Positions 45,594 through 53,699 of a stretch of DNA of 64,000 nt are shown in pieces. The DNA lies in NCBI GenBank assembly GCA_018268715.1, contig JAFDVZ010000011.1, forward strand, positions 1-64,000, given 5' to 3'. The notes beneath the pieces were generated by a model. That model made no database searches. It had not been told where the DNA came from and saw only the letters and a list, made by a program, of their open reading frames with translations. Made by a program: the position numbers and the translations under genes. Origin of the DNA: Acidobacteriota bacterium. Its GTDB lineage: Bacteria > Acidobacteriota > Terriglobia > Bryobacterales > Bryobacteraceae. The first letter of the stretch is position 1. The number at the start of each line of letters is the position of its first letter.

Positions 45594-46108
45594 GACGGTT
45601 TCCTCCCGGCGCCGTTCAGCGGCTTGGGAAGATCCGCCTCCGGCTTCAGGACGCTCATCAGACGATCGACCAGGCCCGGCGTGTCGATGACGCCTTCAAG
45701 CAGCATCAGACAGCGGCGGGAGTCCGGATGCCGCGCCAGGGCGAGCAGCGCGGCGCTGACCTGGGGATCGCGCCGGAAACGCTCGGCGCCTTCGATCAGC
45801 CACAGGTCGAGATTATCCTCGTTGGATCGCACATCCGACATCAGTTCGGTGTGGAACCCGTCGGGATCGGTCACCAGGTAGCCCGGGTGGACCTTGAAAA
45901 ACTTCGAAAGCAACAAGCGCGTATCGTTGGTGAGGTGGGGCCGGGCGCCGCTCTCGATCTGCGACAGATAGGACTGGCTGATCGATTCGCGCATCTCGGT
46001 TTTCATGGCGCGCACAACTTCCTGTTGTGTCATTTCGCGACCGAGACCGCGGAGCGTGCCTTCGACCTCCCTCAGGTAGCGCAGCTTTTCTCCGAGTGTC
46101 ATTTGCAT
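45590..46108 (-). CDS. XRE-family transcriptional regulator
   Basis: This 172-residue protein starts MQMTLGEKLRYLREVEGTLRG. A helix-turn-helix (about 18-65; EMTQQEVVRAMKTEMRESISQSYLSQIESGARPH) is typical of Cro/CI-type regulators. A C-terminal helical part has RDPQVSAALLALARHPDSRRCL. It is the first gene of the XRE-NfeD-flotillin-PspA run and overlaps NfeD (ATGA), so it probably regulates this operon. ATG 46108 and 46102 are both possible. Confidence 0.85.
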   Translation of the reverse strand: MQMTLGEKLRYLREVEGTLRGLGREMTQQEVVRAMKTEMRESISQSYLSQIESGARPHLTNDTRLLLSKFFKVHPGYLVTDPDGFHTELMSDVRSNEDNLDLWLIEGAERFRRDPQVSAALLALARHPDSRRCLMLLEGVIDTPGLVDRLMSVLKPEADLPKPLNGAGRKPS

Positions 46109-46150
46109 TGGGTTGCGGTGGCTTTGGCTGGTGAGGGCCGCGGCTTGTAT

Positions 46151-46187
46151 CGCAATTCGTAATAAGCTTATTGCGATTTGCAATTCG
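46151..46187 (-). promoter_or_regulatory. Palindromic candidate operator upstream of the XRE operon
   Basis: The 12-bp perfect palindrome AATAAGCTTATT (46161-46172) is nested between CGCAAT and ATTGCG arms (46151-46156, 46170-46175). The direct repeat GCAATTCG occurs at 46152 and 46180. It lies 43-79 bases upstream of the XRE start codon, where an autoregulatory repressor or activator of XRE type would be expected to bind. Confidence 0.5.
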
Positions 46188-46281
46188 GGTCAAGGGAAAT
46201 CGGATGGGGGCGCTCACAAGTGGCTCATTTTGCGTCGAAAATAGCGCGTTTCGGACGCGTTTTTGAACGTTTTTGACGCGT
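46188..46281 (-). other. T-rich stretch with repeated ACGCGTT motifs downstream of the RKQTRANRQNA gene
   Basis: The stretch holds GACGCGTTTTTGAACG followed by TTTTTGACGCGTTC, so the motif recurs in both orientations over about 60 bases. It may contain the transcription end of the minus-strand gene at 46282 or promoter elements of the XRE operon. No exact terminator stem with T run is clear. Confidence 0.35.
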
Positions 46282-46884
46282 TCAGCGACGGTTTTCGGGG
46301 GTGGGGGAGGACATCCGGACGCCGTGGGTGACGAATTCGTCGCTCATCATGCCGGGATCGAAGGGCCGTTGGGCGTCCTGAAGCCGTCCCATCCACTTAT
46401 TGGACATGGCGTCGTAGGTCGCTTCGTTCCGGAGGGCGATTTCCTTGGCCAGAGCGGCGTGCGCCTTGTAATATGACCGTTCGGCGTCGTTGGCGTAGCG
46501 GCGGAGCAGGTCAAATATGTTGTTGACCCTGTTGGACATAGCTTCGACGATGCGGGCTTCTGGGTTCGCTTCGTCAGAGGAGCCGATCAACTGCTCGAGG
46601 GCGAGGGTTTCGTAGCGGCGGGTGCGGTCCAGACGCCAGCGGCTCTGCGCCATTTGCTCCACGAGGAATCTCTGGTGGCTGGTGGCGGGCTGAAATTCGG
46701 CCGCGAGTTCGTCGATGGAGCGGGCGTAGGCCTCGGCATCCTCATGGGGGAGGACGCGGAAGGCGGAGCTGAGGCCATGGACGGTGGAATTGGCGGAGGA
46801 GGCGGCTTTGCCCTCCGGCGTTTTCGGGCCGGTGGAGCGCTTCGCGTTCTGGCGATTGGCGCGGGTTTGCTTGCGGGAGCTCAT
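46282..46884 (-). CDS. 'RKQTRANRQNA' family protein of unknown function
   Basis: This 200-residue protein begins MSSRKQTRANRQNAKRSTGPKTPEGKAASSANSTVHGLSS. That N-terminal motif defines a family found in many copies in Acidobacteria and Planctomycetes genomes. The rest is helical with RFLVEQMAQSRWRLDRTRRYET. The basic N-terminus suggests nucleic-acid contact, but the function is unknown. The multi-copy nature in related genomes is recalled knowledge, not visible here. ATG 46884 matches the family start. Confidence 0.75.
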   Translation of the reverse strand: MSSRKQTRANRQNAKRSTGPKTPEGKAASSANSTVHGLSSAFRVLPHEDAEAYARSIDELAAEFQPATSHQRFLVEQMAQSRWRLDRTRRYETLALEQLIGSSDEANPEARIVEAMSNRVNNIFDLLRRYANDAERSYYKAHAALAKEIALRNEATYDAMSNKWMGRLQDAQRPFDPGMMSDEFVTHGVRMSSPTPENRR

Positions 46885-47127
46885 GAGGGTTCTCACCCCC
46901 ACGGTAGCGGGTGGCTCCAAATTTCAGGCGGGGTGATTTGCGACGGTTTTGTTTGGAATCAAACGATTAGGCTGTGGATAAATGGGCGTGAAGGGCTCCC
47001 GGCCGATCTGCCGCCTGGCGCACGGCAAAGCGGCGGCGGATTGCCGCCATGGGAGGGCAGGAGAGCCCTGAAATCTGTTTTGAATCAATAGCATACGGGA
47101 TGGCATGGAGACTGCGCCAGGATCCGC

Positions 47128-47619
47128 GTGAAGCGATCGAAATCGACCCTCGCAATCCTGTTCTTCACTGCGCTCGCGGTGGCGTTCGCGGCGGCCCAGG
47201 CCGTTCGGCTGGAGCCGGCGCCCGCGCCGCTGAAGCTGATGGCCGTACATGAGCGGCTGGCGGTTCCCGGACCGGTGCAGCAGGTTCTCAACCGGGCGTG
47301 CAATGACTGCCATTCGACCGATACGCGCTGGCCCTGGTATTCGCGCGTGGCGCCGGTGTCCTGGATGGTGACGCGCGATGTTCAAGCCGGGCGCAAGGCC
47401 ATGAGCATCGACGCCTGGAGCGCCAACAACCGGCGCCGGACCATGGGGGAGCTGATGGCGGCGTGCGCGGTGGCGCAGGCCGGCCTGATGCCGCCCAAGG
47501 CGTATACGCTGATCCACCGGGAGGCTCGGCTGACCGCCGCCGACGTGACGACGCTGTGCGAGTGGACGGCGATGGAGACGAAAACGCTGAGCGCGCGGGT
47601 CAGCACTCCACCGCGTTGA
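47128..47619 (+). CDS. Exported haem-binding domain protein
   Basis: This 163-residue protein has a signal peptide (about 1-25) and the haem-binding domain signature ACNDCHS (C58, C61, H62), a CxxCH covalent haem site. [26 protein letters not shown] follows, typical of the single-domain haem-binding family. It is a periplasmic c-type haem protein. The GTG start at 47128 has AGGAT upstream. Its 3' end overlaps the convergent serine dehydratase gene by 20 bases. Redox partner unknown. Confidence 0.82.
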   Translation: MKRSKSTLAILFFTALAVAFAAAQAVRLEPAPAPLKLMAVHERLAVPGPVQQVLNRACNDCHSTDTRWPWYSRVAPVSWMVTRDVQAGRKAMSIDAWSANNRRRTMGELMAACAVAQAGLMPPKAYTLIHREARLTAADVTTLCEWTAMETKTLSARVSTPPR

Positions 47620-48955
47620 CGGCGAGACCGGCGAGCGAGGTCTCCTTATAACGCGACTGCATGTCGAGGCCGGTGGCGTACATCGTACGCATCACCTGGT
47701 CGAGGGAGACTTTGTGCTGGCCGTCCTCCTGCATGGCGAGGCGGGCGGCGTTCACGGCCTTCACCGCGCCCATGGCGTTGCGCTCGATGCAGGGGATCTG
47801 GACGAGGCCGGCAATGGGGTCGCAGGTCATGCCGAGGTGGTGCTCCATGCCGATTTCGGCGGCGTGCTCCACCTGTTCGTTCGATCCGCCGAGAGCGCCC
47901 ACCAGGCCGCCCGCCGCCATGGAGCAGGCCACGCCGACTTCCCCCTGGCAACCGACTTCGGCGCCCGAGATGGAGGCGTTCTCCTTGTACAGTACGCCGA
48001 TGGCGCCGGCGGTGAGGAAGTAGCGCAGAACGCCTTCGTCGTCCGCGCCGGGGATGAACTCCCGGTAATAGTGCGCGACGGCCGGGACGATGCCCGCGGC
48101 GCCGTTGGTGGGGGCGGTGACGACGCGTCCGCCGGCGGCGTTCTCCTCGTTCACGGCGAGGGCGAACATGTTCAGGCGATCGACGAATTCGAGAGGGTCG
48201 CCGGGGGTTTGGCGGGCGTCCAGGCGGGCGCGCATGCGGGGGGCCCGGCGGACGACGTCGAGACCGCCGGGCAGATGGCCCTGGGCCGCCAGACCGCGGG
48301 CGGTGCATTCCCGCATGGTCCGCCAGATGAGCTCCAGGCGGGCGCGGACTTCCGATTCAGGGCGAAGGGCGCTTTCGTTCGCGAGCATCATGGCCCACAC
48401 GGCGAGGCCCGATTCGCGGCCTTGTTCGAGCAGGCCGGCGGCGTTCGAAAACGGGTAGGGGACCGGGGGCATGGACTCGGCCAGGGGCTGGGAGTCGCCC
48501 TCCTTCACCACCGATCCGCCGCCCACCGAGTAGTAGATTTCTTCCAGAATAGTCCCGCCGGCCGCGTCGAGCGCGGTGAAACGCAGGGCGTTGGGATGGC
48601 GGGGGAGCGTGGTGGAGCCGTTCCAACGCAGGTGACGGGTCTCGTCAAAGGGGACCGAGAGGCCCCCGGCCAGGCGCAAGCGGCCCGTGGAGCGGATGCC
48701 GGCAAGGATGGCCGGGACCCGGGCGGGATCGACGCCTTCAGGCTCTTCGCCCGACAGGCCGAGCAGCACGGCGACATCGGTGCGGTGGCCGCGGCCGGTG
48801 AGGGCGAGCGATCCGTACAGATCGACCGTGACGGCGGCGGCCGGCGCGTCCCGAAGCGACGCTGCGAAACGGCGGGCGGCCCGCATGGGGCCTACGGTGT
48901 GGGAGCTGGATGGGCCGATGCCGATCCGGAACAGGTCAAAGATGCTGGTCTTCAT
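47600..48955 (-). CDS. sdaA: L-serine ammonia-lyase, iron-sulfur type
   Basis: This 451-residue single-chain enzyme deaminates L-serine to pyruvate using a 4Fe-4S cluster. The N-terminal beta domain starts [21 protein letters not shown]. The C-terminal alpha domain has [45 protein letters not shown] and [19 protein letters not shown], which hold the cluster cysteines and substrate loops. Both domains are fused, as in E. coli SdaA. The HlyD-like gene lies 27 bases upstream on the same strand. Confidence 0.95.
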   Translation of the reverse strand: MKTSIFDLFRIGIGPSSSHTVGPMRAARRFAASLRDAPAAAVTVDLYGSLALTGRGHRTDVAVLLGLSGEEPEGVDPARVPAILAGIRSTGRLRLAGGLSVPFDETRHLRWNGSTTLPRHPNALRFTALDAAGGTILEEIYYSVGGGSVVKEGDSQPLAESMPPVPYPFSNAAGLLEQGRESGLAVWAMMLANESALRPESEVRARLELIWRTMRECTARGLAAQGHLPGGLDVVRRAPRMRARLDARQTPGDPLEFVDRLNMFALAVNEENAAGGRVVTAPTNGAAGIVPAVAHYYREFIPGADDEGVLRYFLTAGAIGVLYKENASISGAEVGCQGEVGVACSMAAGGLVGALGGSNEQVEHAAEIGMEHHLGMTCDPIAGLVQIPCIERNAMGAVKAVNAARLAMQEDGQHKVSLDQVMRTMYATGLDMQSRYKETSLAGLAVNAVEC

Positions 48956-48982
48956 GCCGGATCGGAGTGATTCGGGACTACT

Positions 48983-50293
48983 TTACATCACACGGACTTC
49001 GTCGCCGGCCGTGAGACCGGACGTGACGGCCACGGCCATGTTGTTGCGCTTGCCGAGCGTCACCTCGCGCCGTTCGAACTGCACGCCGCGCTTCAATTCG
49101 ACCCAGGCCTTGCCGTTCTGCTCGTGCACGGCGCCGACGGGGACCTGCAACTGGTCCTGCACGGTTTCGAGCAAGACGTTGGCGTGGGCCGACAGATCGG
49201 GGATCAGCTTGGGGTCGGCCCCTTCGATCTGGACGCGCACCGGAATGGCGCGGATGAAGAAGTTCTGCCGGGAGCCGCTGACGGCGAGAGCGCCGATGCT
49301 GTAGACCTTGCCGGTGAAGTGCATCTCCGGGAAGGCGTCGAAGCCGATGCGGGCGGCTTGGGAAACGCGGAGGTCGCCGCTATCGGTCTGGCTGACGGAG
49401 CCTTCCACCTGCATGCTGCGGGTGTCCACCACTTTCAGGATCTGCTGGCCGGGGTACACCTGGTCGCCCTGCTGGATCTGGGCCATGTCGCCGCCGCGGA
49501 ACACGGTGGCCATGACGATCAGGCCGTCCATGGGGGCCTTCACTGTGTAGCGTTCCAGATCGTGGGTGTGGCGTCCCATGTGGCGCTGATGGCGGGCCAG
49601 GGTCAACTGGAGGATGCGGATTTCGGCGTCCTGGGAGGCCTTGCGGGTGGCGACGTCGCGCTGCTGTTCGGCGTAGCGCTTTTCGGCCTCGTCCATGGTG
49701 AGCTTGAGCAGTTCGCGTTCCAGGTCGACCTTCACTTCGGCGGCCGAGAAGTCCAATTTAGCCTTCTCATAGCTCGACTTGGCGACGCGCAGGGTCTGCT
49801 GCATGGTCTCCCATTCGACCTTCTGCTCGGCGATGCGCTTCTTGATGTCGTTTTCGGCGGCGGCGAGGGTGTCCTTCAGGTCGTCGATGTGGTCCTGGGC
49901 GGATTGGGCGTCGATGCGGACGATGACCTGGCCTTTACGGACGAAGGAGCCGGGCTTGGCCACTTCGAGCAGAATCAGCGAGCCGCGGCTTTCCGGGCCG
50001 CGCAGCAAGGGGGCGGTGACGTTGGCGAAGTTGCGGGCGGTGGTCTGTCCGGCGACGCGTAGGGTGACGTCAAGCGGCGCCACCGTAGCCTTGACGGTGC
50101 GGATGGCGGCTGTCGCGACGGCGGGTTGCGCGGGCTTCGTCATGACTCGCCAGCCCCAGACGGCGCCGGCGATGATCGCCAGCAGCACCAACACGCCGAT
50201 CCAGGCGCGGGACTTTCGTGGCGGCGCGGCAACCGGCTTAGGGCCGGGATGGTCCATTGGCGGGACGGGCGGGGCGGCGGGAATCGCGGACAT
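48983..50293 (-). CDS. Efflux RND/ABC periplasmic adaptor (HlyD/MFP family)
   Basis: This 436-residue membrane-fusion protein has an N-terminal Pro-rich segment and one membrane helix (about 30-48). A lipoyl/barrel-sandwich half, a long coiled coil (about 130-240 with EKAKLDFSAAEVKVDLERELLKLTMDEAEKRYAEQQ), the second half (APMDGLIVM) and a beta-barrel domain follow. It links inner-membrane pumps to an outer-membrane channel. No pump or TolC gene is adjacent, so its partner is elsewhere. Confidence 0.9.
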   Translation of the reverse strand: MSAIPAAPPVPPMDHPGPKPVAAPPRKSRAWIGVLVLLAIIAGAVWGWRVMTKPAQPAVATAAIRTVKATVAPLDVTLRVAGQTTARNFANVTAPLLRGPESRGSLILLEVAKPGSFVRKGQVIVRIDAQSAQDHIDDLKDTLAAAENDIKKRIAEQKVEWETMQQTLRVAKSSYEKAKLDFSAAEVKVDLERELLKLTMDEAEKRYAEQQRDVATRKASQDAEIRILQLTLARHQRHMGRHTHDLERYTVKAPMDGLIVMATVFRGGDMAQIQQGDQVYPGQQILKVVDTRSMQVEGSVSQTDSGDLRVSQAARIGFDAFPEMHFTGKVYSIGALAVSGSRQNFFIRAIPVRVQIEGADPKLIPDLSAHANVLLETVQDQLQVPVGAVHEQNGKAWVELKRGVQFERREVTLGKRNNMAVAVTSGLTAGDEVRVM

Positions 50294-50364
50294 GGGTGCT
50301 CACTTCAAGATTACTAGACGGCCGTATCGATAAAAAGGCGCTACGAAACACCGCCGAGGTTACC

Positions 50365-51087
50365 TCAATAACCGGCCGGGGCGGCGACTTCGGCCTGAAT
50401 GGCCGGTAATCCGAGGCGACGGCGGGCTTCGTTCATCATCTCGGCGGTGCGGGTGGCGCCGCAACGGCTGACGCCGAGAGCACGGACGGCGAGCAGGGCG
50501 TCGAGGTCGCGGACGCCGCCAGCGGCCTTCACCTGCACGCTGGGAGGCGTGTGGGCGCGCATCAGGCGGAGATCGTCGTGGGTGGCGCCGCCGATGCCGT
50601 AGCCGGTGGAGGTCTTCACCCAGTCGACGGCGACGTCGGTGCAGATTTCGCACAGACGGATCTTTTGATCGTCCTTCAGATAGCAGTTTTCGAAGATCAC
50701 CTTGATCCTTTGGCCAGCGGCGTGGGTGAGGTCGGCCACGGCGCGGATGTCGTCGCGGACGTAGGCCCAGTCGGCGGAGAGCACCTTGCTGATGTTGACC
50801 ACCATGTCGAGCTCCTGGCCGCCGTCGGCGAGGGCCTGGCGGGCTTCAGCCACCTTGGTCGCCGTGGTTTGGCCGCCGTGGGGGAAGCCGATGGTGGCGC
50901 TGGCTTTCACGGTGCTGCCGGCCAGACGCTCGGCGCAACGGGGCAGGTAGAAGGGCATGATGCAGGCGCTCGCGACGTCATAGGCGAGCGCGATCGACAG
51001 GCCTTTTTCGAGATCTTCCACGGTGAGGGTGGGGTTCAACAGGGAGTGGTCGATCATCTTGGCGACGTCGAGGTAGGTGTAGTCCAT
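50365..51087 (-). CDS. deoC: Deoxyribose-phosphate aldolase
   Basis: This 240-residue class I aldolase converts 2-deoxyribose 5-phosphate to acetaldehyde and glyceraldehyde 3-phosphate during deoxynucleoside catabolism. The Schiff-base lysine is K158 in VDWVKTSTGYG, and the MVVNISKVLSADW and VKAAGGVRDLDALLAV segments match the family. ATG 51087 (MDYTYLDVAKMIDH) is chosen. It lies 24 bases downstream of the ROK kinase gene on the same strand. Confidence 0.95.
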   Translation of the reverse strand: MDYTYLDVAKMIDHSLLNPTLTVEDLEKGLSIALAYDVASACIMPFYLPRCAERLAGSTVKASATIGFPHGGQTTATKVAEARQALADGGQELDMVVNISKVLSADWAYVRDDIRAVADLTHAAGQRIKVIFENCYLKDDQKIRLCEICTDVAVDWVKTSTGYGIGGATHDDLRLMRAHTPPSVQVKAAGGVRDLDALLAVRALGVSRCGATRTAEMMNEARRRLGLPAIQAEVAAPAGY

Positions 51088-51111
51088 GGGGGGCCTCAAA
51101 GCCTCACGGTA

Positions 51112-52077
51112 TCACGCCGACTGGGTGCGCATCCGGGCGAGGGCGACGCCGCCCCAGAGGCCGGCCTTGTCGTCGAGCAGGGAGCGCTCCACGCGGACCG
51201 TATCGGCGGGGAACATGCGGACGCGCTCGCGGAGGTGGGCGCGGACTTCGTCGATGAGAATGGGGCCCATGGCGGGGACGCCGCCGCCCAGCACGACCAG
51301 ATCAGGGTGGAAGGCGGTGACCATGTTAGCGGCGCCGATGGCGATGTAGCGGGCGGCGCGGAGGATGGCCTCGCGGACCAGCTCGTCGCCGGCTTCGGCG
51401 GCCAGGGCCATCTGGCGGGGGTTGACGGCGGCGGGGTTGCCGGCGGTGAGCTCGTGGAGATGGGGGGCGAGTCCGGCGGCGAGGAGCCGGACGCCTTCGG
51501 CGGCGATGGCGGGTCCGCTGGCCAACGCTTCCAGGCAGCCGTGGTTGCCGCAGCCGCAGCGGGGACCTTCCGGGATGATCGTCTGATGGCCGATTTCTCC
51601 GGCCGCGCCCAGGGGGCCGAGCTGGAGCTGGCCGTCGACGACGACGCCTCCGCCGATGCCGGTGCCGATGGTGAAGAAGATCATGCCCCGGGCGCCGACG
51701 CCGTGGCCGTGGCGGAGTTCGCCGAGGGCGGCCATGCGGGCGTCATTCAATAAGAAGACCGGGCAGCCGCAGTGGGCCGCGAGGATGGGGCCGGCGGGGA
51801 CGTCGCGCCATTGGCCGGGGAGGTTGGGGAGGAAACGGGTGACGCCGCGGTGGAGGTCGGCAAGGCCGGGGACGCCCATACCGATGGCCCGGGGGCGGAC
51901 GGCGTGACGGGCGGCGAGGTCGCCGATGAGCGCGGCGATGCGGCCCAGGACCGCTTCCGGACCTTCGTGGGAGAGGGTGGGGGCTGATTCAGAGGCGATC
52001 CACTGGCCTTCGAGGGAGGCCAGGGCGCACGCTATCTTGGTGCCGCCGAGGTCGACGGCGACCCATGCATCCTGCAT
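51112..52077 (-). CDS. ROK-family sugar kinase
   Basis: This 321-residue kinase has the ATP site DLGGTK (9-14), catalytic D112 (LLNDAR) and GTGIGGGVVVDG. The ROK zinc motif is CGCGNHGC (174-181) with H164. ROK enzymes phosphorylate glucose, N-acetylmannosamine, allose or fructose. No HTH is present, so it is an enzyme and not a repressor. It probably feeds sugars released by the exported hydrolases into metabolism. Sugar specificity cannot be told. ATG 52077 is preferred to the start at 52101. Confidence 0.92.
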   Translation of the reverse strand: MQDAWVAVDLGGTKIACALASLEGQWIASESAPTLSHEGPEAVLGRIAALIGDLAARHAVRPRAIGMGVPGLADLHRGVTRFLPNLPGQWRDVPAGPILAAHCGCPVFLLNDARMAALGELRHGHGVGARGMIFFTIGTGIGGGVVVDGQLQLGPLGAAGEIGHQTIIPEGPRCGCGNHGCLEALASGPAIAAEGVRLLAAGLAPHLHELTAGNPAAVNPRQMALAAEAGDELVREAILRAARYIAIGAANMVTAFHPDLVVLGGGVPAMGPILIDEVRAHLRERVRMFPADTVRVERSLLDDKAGLWGGVALARMRTQSA

Positions 52078-52119
52078 GAAGCCAATCTTATCCGGCCGCA
52101 CGGGCCGGCGTTAACGGGC

Positions 52120-52299
52120 TCAACTGAAGCCGCCGCCGGGGGTGCGGGTACAACCGCCCGCGGCGAAGGACGAGATCAGGCGCTCGACGCGCTTGGAGCG
52201 GCACTCGGGACATTCGAGGTCGCGGTCGGCTTCGCTGATGCGACGGATTTGTTCGTAGACTTTGCCGCAGCTTTGGCAGCGGTATTCGTAGATGGGCAT
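52120..52299 (-). CDS. FmdB-family zinc-ribbon protein
   Basis: This 59-residue protein (MPIYEYRCQSCGKVYEQ...LECPECRSKRVERLISSF) has two CxxC pairs forming a zinc ribbon, as in the FmdB family of putative regulators. The Gly/Phe-rich tail is typical. ATG 52299 is used, because longer starts overlap the divergent DUF3142 gene. Function is not established for the family. Confidence 0.85.
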   Translation of the reverse strand: MPIYEYRCQSCGKVYEQIRRISEADRDLECPECRSKRVERLISSFAAGGCTRTPGGGFS

Positions 52300-52373
52300 G
52301 CCTACTTGCCAGGATGCGGCGCTGGGGCTCGGGTGACAAGCCGTTCCGCGAGCTATGCTGGCTGGGGATTGCC

Positions 52374-53699
52374 GTGATCCGAGGATTGCTACGTTTCGGT
52401 GGGTTGCTGTGCCTGCTGGCGCCCGCACTGGTTCAAGCGCCAACGGGCGGGTGGACCACCGGGTTCTGGTTCTGGCAGGGGAGTTCGGCGGCGATGGGGG
52501 CCGGGATGGGGCCGGTGGACGTGCTGTATGTCCAGGCGGGGACCATCCGGCACGACGACGGGCCGAGCGGACGGTGGATCGTCTGGGCGAAGTGGCCGGA
52601 TGAGGCGTTGCCGCCTGCGCGCGAGTATTGGGCCGTGCTGCGGGCGGAGACCCGGACGGCGCCTCCGCTGGATCTGGCGAAGCAAGTGGCTGGCGCGGTT
52701 GCCGGGCTGACGGTGGAACGGCGGAGGAATGCGCTGGGGTTGGCGGGCGTTCAGTTGGACATCGATTGTCCGACCGGGTCGCTGGCGCAATATGCGGCGT
52801 TTCTCGCGGAGTTTCGTAAAGGGCTGCCGGCCGGGATGCAGGTTTCCATTACCGGGCTGCTCGACTGGTTCCGGTCCGGGACGGCGGTGGGCGAGGTGGT
52901 GGAGCAGGTGGACGAGTTTGTTCCGCAGTTCTACGACCTGGGGGAGGCGCGGTGGAACGAGGAGCGGCCGGCGATTGCGGCGCGTGTGGATGCGGGGCGC
53001 TGGGGGCCGGTCTTCAACCGGTACAGGAAGCGGTTCCGGGTGGGGATTTCGAGCTTTGGACGGGCTTCTTACTGGAGGAGGGATACCCGGCGCCCCTACG
53101 GCCTGTCCGGCGTCACGCCGATGGATCTGGCGTCGAACCGGGCCTTCACACGGACGGCGGCGCGCAACGATGCCGGCGAGGCGGTGCTTACATTCGAAGC
53201 CCGGATGGATGTGACGATCGTCTGGGAGTCGATCCACGCGGGAGACCGGGTGGAGTATGTGATTCCGAGCCGTGAACATCTCCACAACGCCGTGGAGCAG
53301 GCGCGGCGGATGGGCGAGTATTGCCGGGGCGTCCTGTTTTTCCGCTGGCCAGCGTTCAACGAAGCGACGGCGGCGATGCCCAAGGATGCGCTGCAGGCGG
53401 CCGGCGCGGGCGTCCGGCCGGAGCCGCCGGCGGTGCGGGCTATCGACGGCGAATGCGCGGCGGTCCACTGCGTGGATCTGTACCTGCTGCACGCGGACTC
53501 GCTTTCGCCCCGGCCGCTGCGGTACCGGATCGCGGTCTCCGAAGAGCTCGAGTACATTGTGCCGCGCGAGCGGGCGCCGGTGCGGATGTCCGGCCCTTCG
53601 GAGATCGAAGTGGCGCTGCCCGCCTATAGCGGAATCAACCGGATGTATCTCGGCAGGGCGGTGACGCTGAAACCCGCCCGGTACAGGGTGGCGCCATGA
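52374..53699 (+). CDS. DUF3142 family exported protein
   Basis: This 441-residue protein with start GTG 52374 (GGGG 6 bases upstream) has a signal peptide (VIRGLLRFGGLLCLLAPALVQA). ATG 52314 gives a 20-residue extension that would lengthen the signal. DUF3142 features are FWFWQGSSAAMG, VDVLYVQAGTI, VQLDIDCPTGSLAQYAAFLAEFRKGLPAGMQVSITGLLDWF and VGISSFGRASYW, suggesting a TIM-barrel hydrolase-like fold. Acidic residues in the DIDCP and YDLGEARW segments are candidate catalytic sites. It is coupled to the repeat lipoprotein gene by ATGA. Confidence 0.85.
   Translation: MIRGLLRFGGLLCLLAPALVQAPTGGWTTGFWFWQGSSAAMGAGMGPVDVLYVQAGTIRHDDGPSGRWIVWAKWPDEALPPAREYWAVLRAETRTAPPLDLAKQVAGAVAGLTVERRRNALGLAGVQLDIDCPTGSLAQYAAFLAEFRKGLPAGMQVSITGLLDWFRSGTAVGEVVEQVDEFVPQFYDLGEARWNEERPAIAARVDAGRWGPVFNRYRKRFRVGISSFGRASYWRRDTRRPYGLSGVTPMDLASNRAFTRTAARNDAGEAVLTFEARMDVTIVWESIHAGDRVEYVIPSREHLHNAVEQARRMGEYCRGVLFFRWPAFNEATAAMPKDALQAAGAGVRPEPPAVRAIDGECAAVHCVDLYLLHADSLSPRPLRYRIAVSEELEYIVPRERAPVRMSGPSEIEVALPAYSGINRMYLGRAVTLKPARYRVAP

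Noticed and set aside
46973..46981. A perfect DnaA-box-like TGTGGATAA in the gap upstream of the haem-binding gene
   Set aside because: Only one box, with no cluster, AT-rich unwinding region or dnaA/dnaN neighbours, so not a replication origin.
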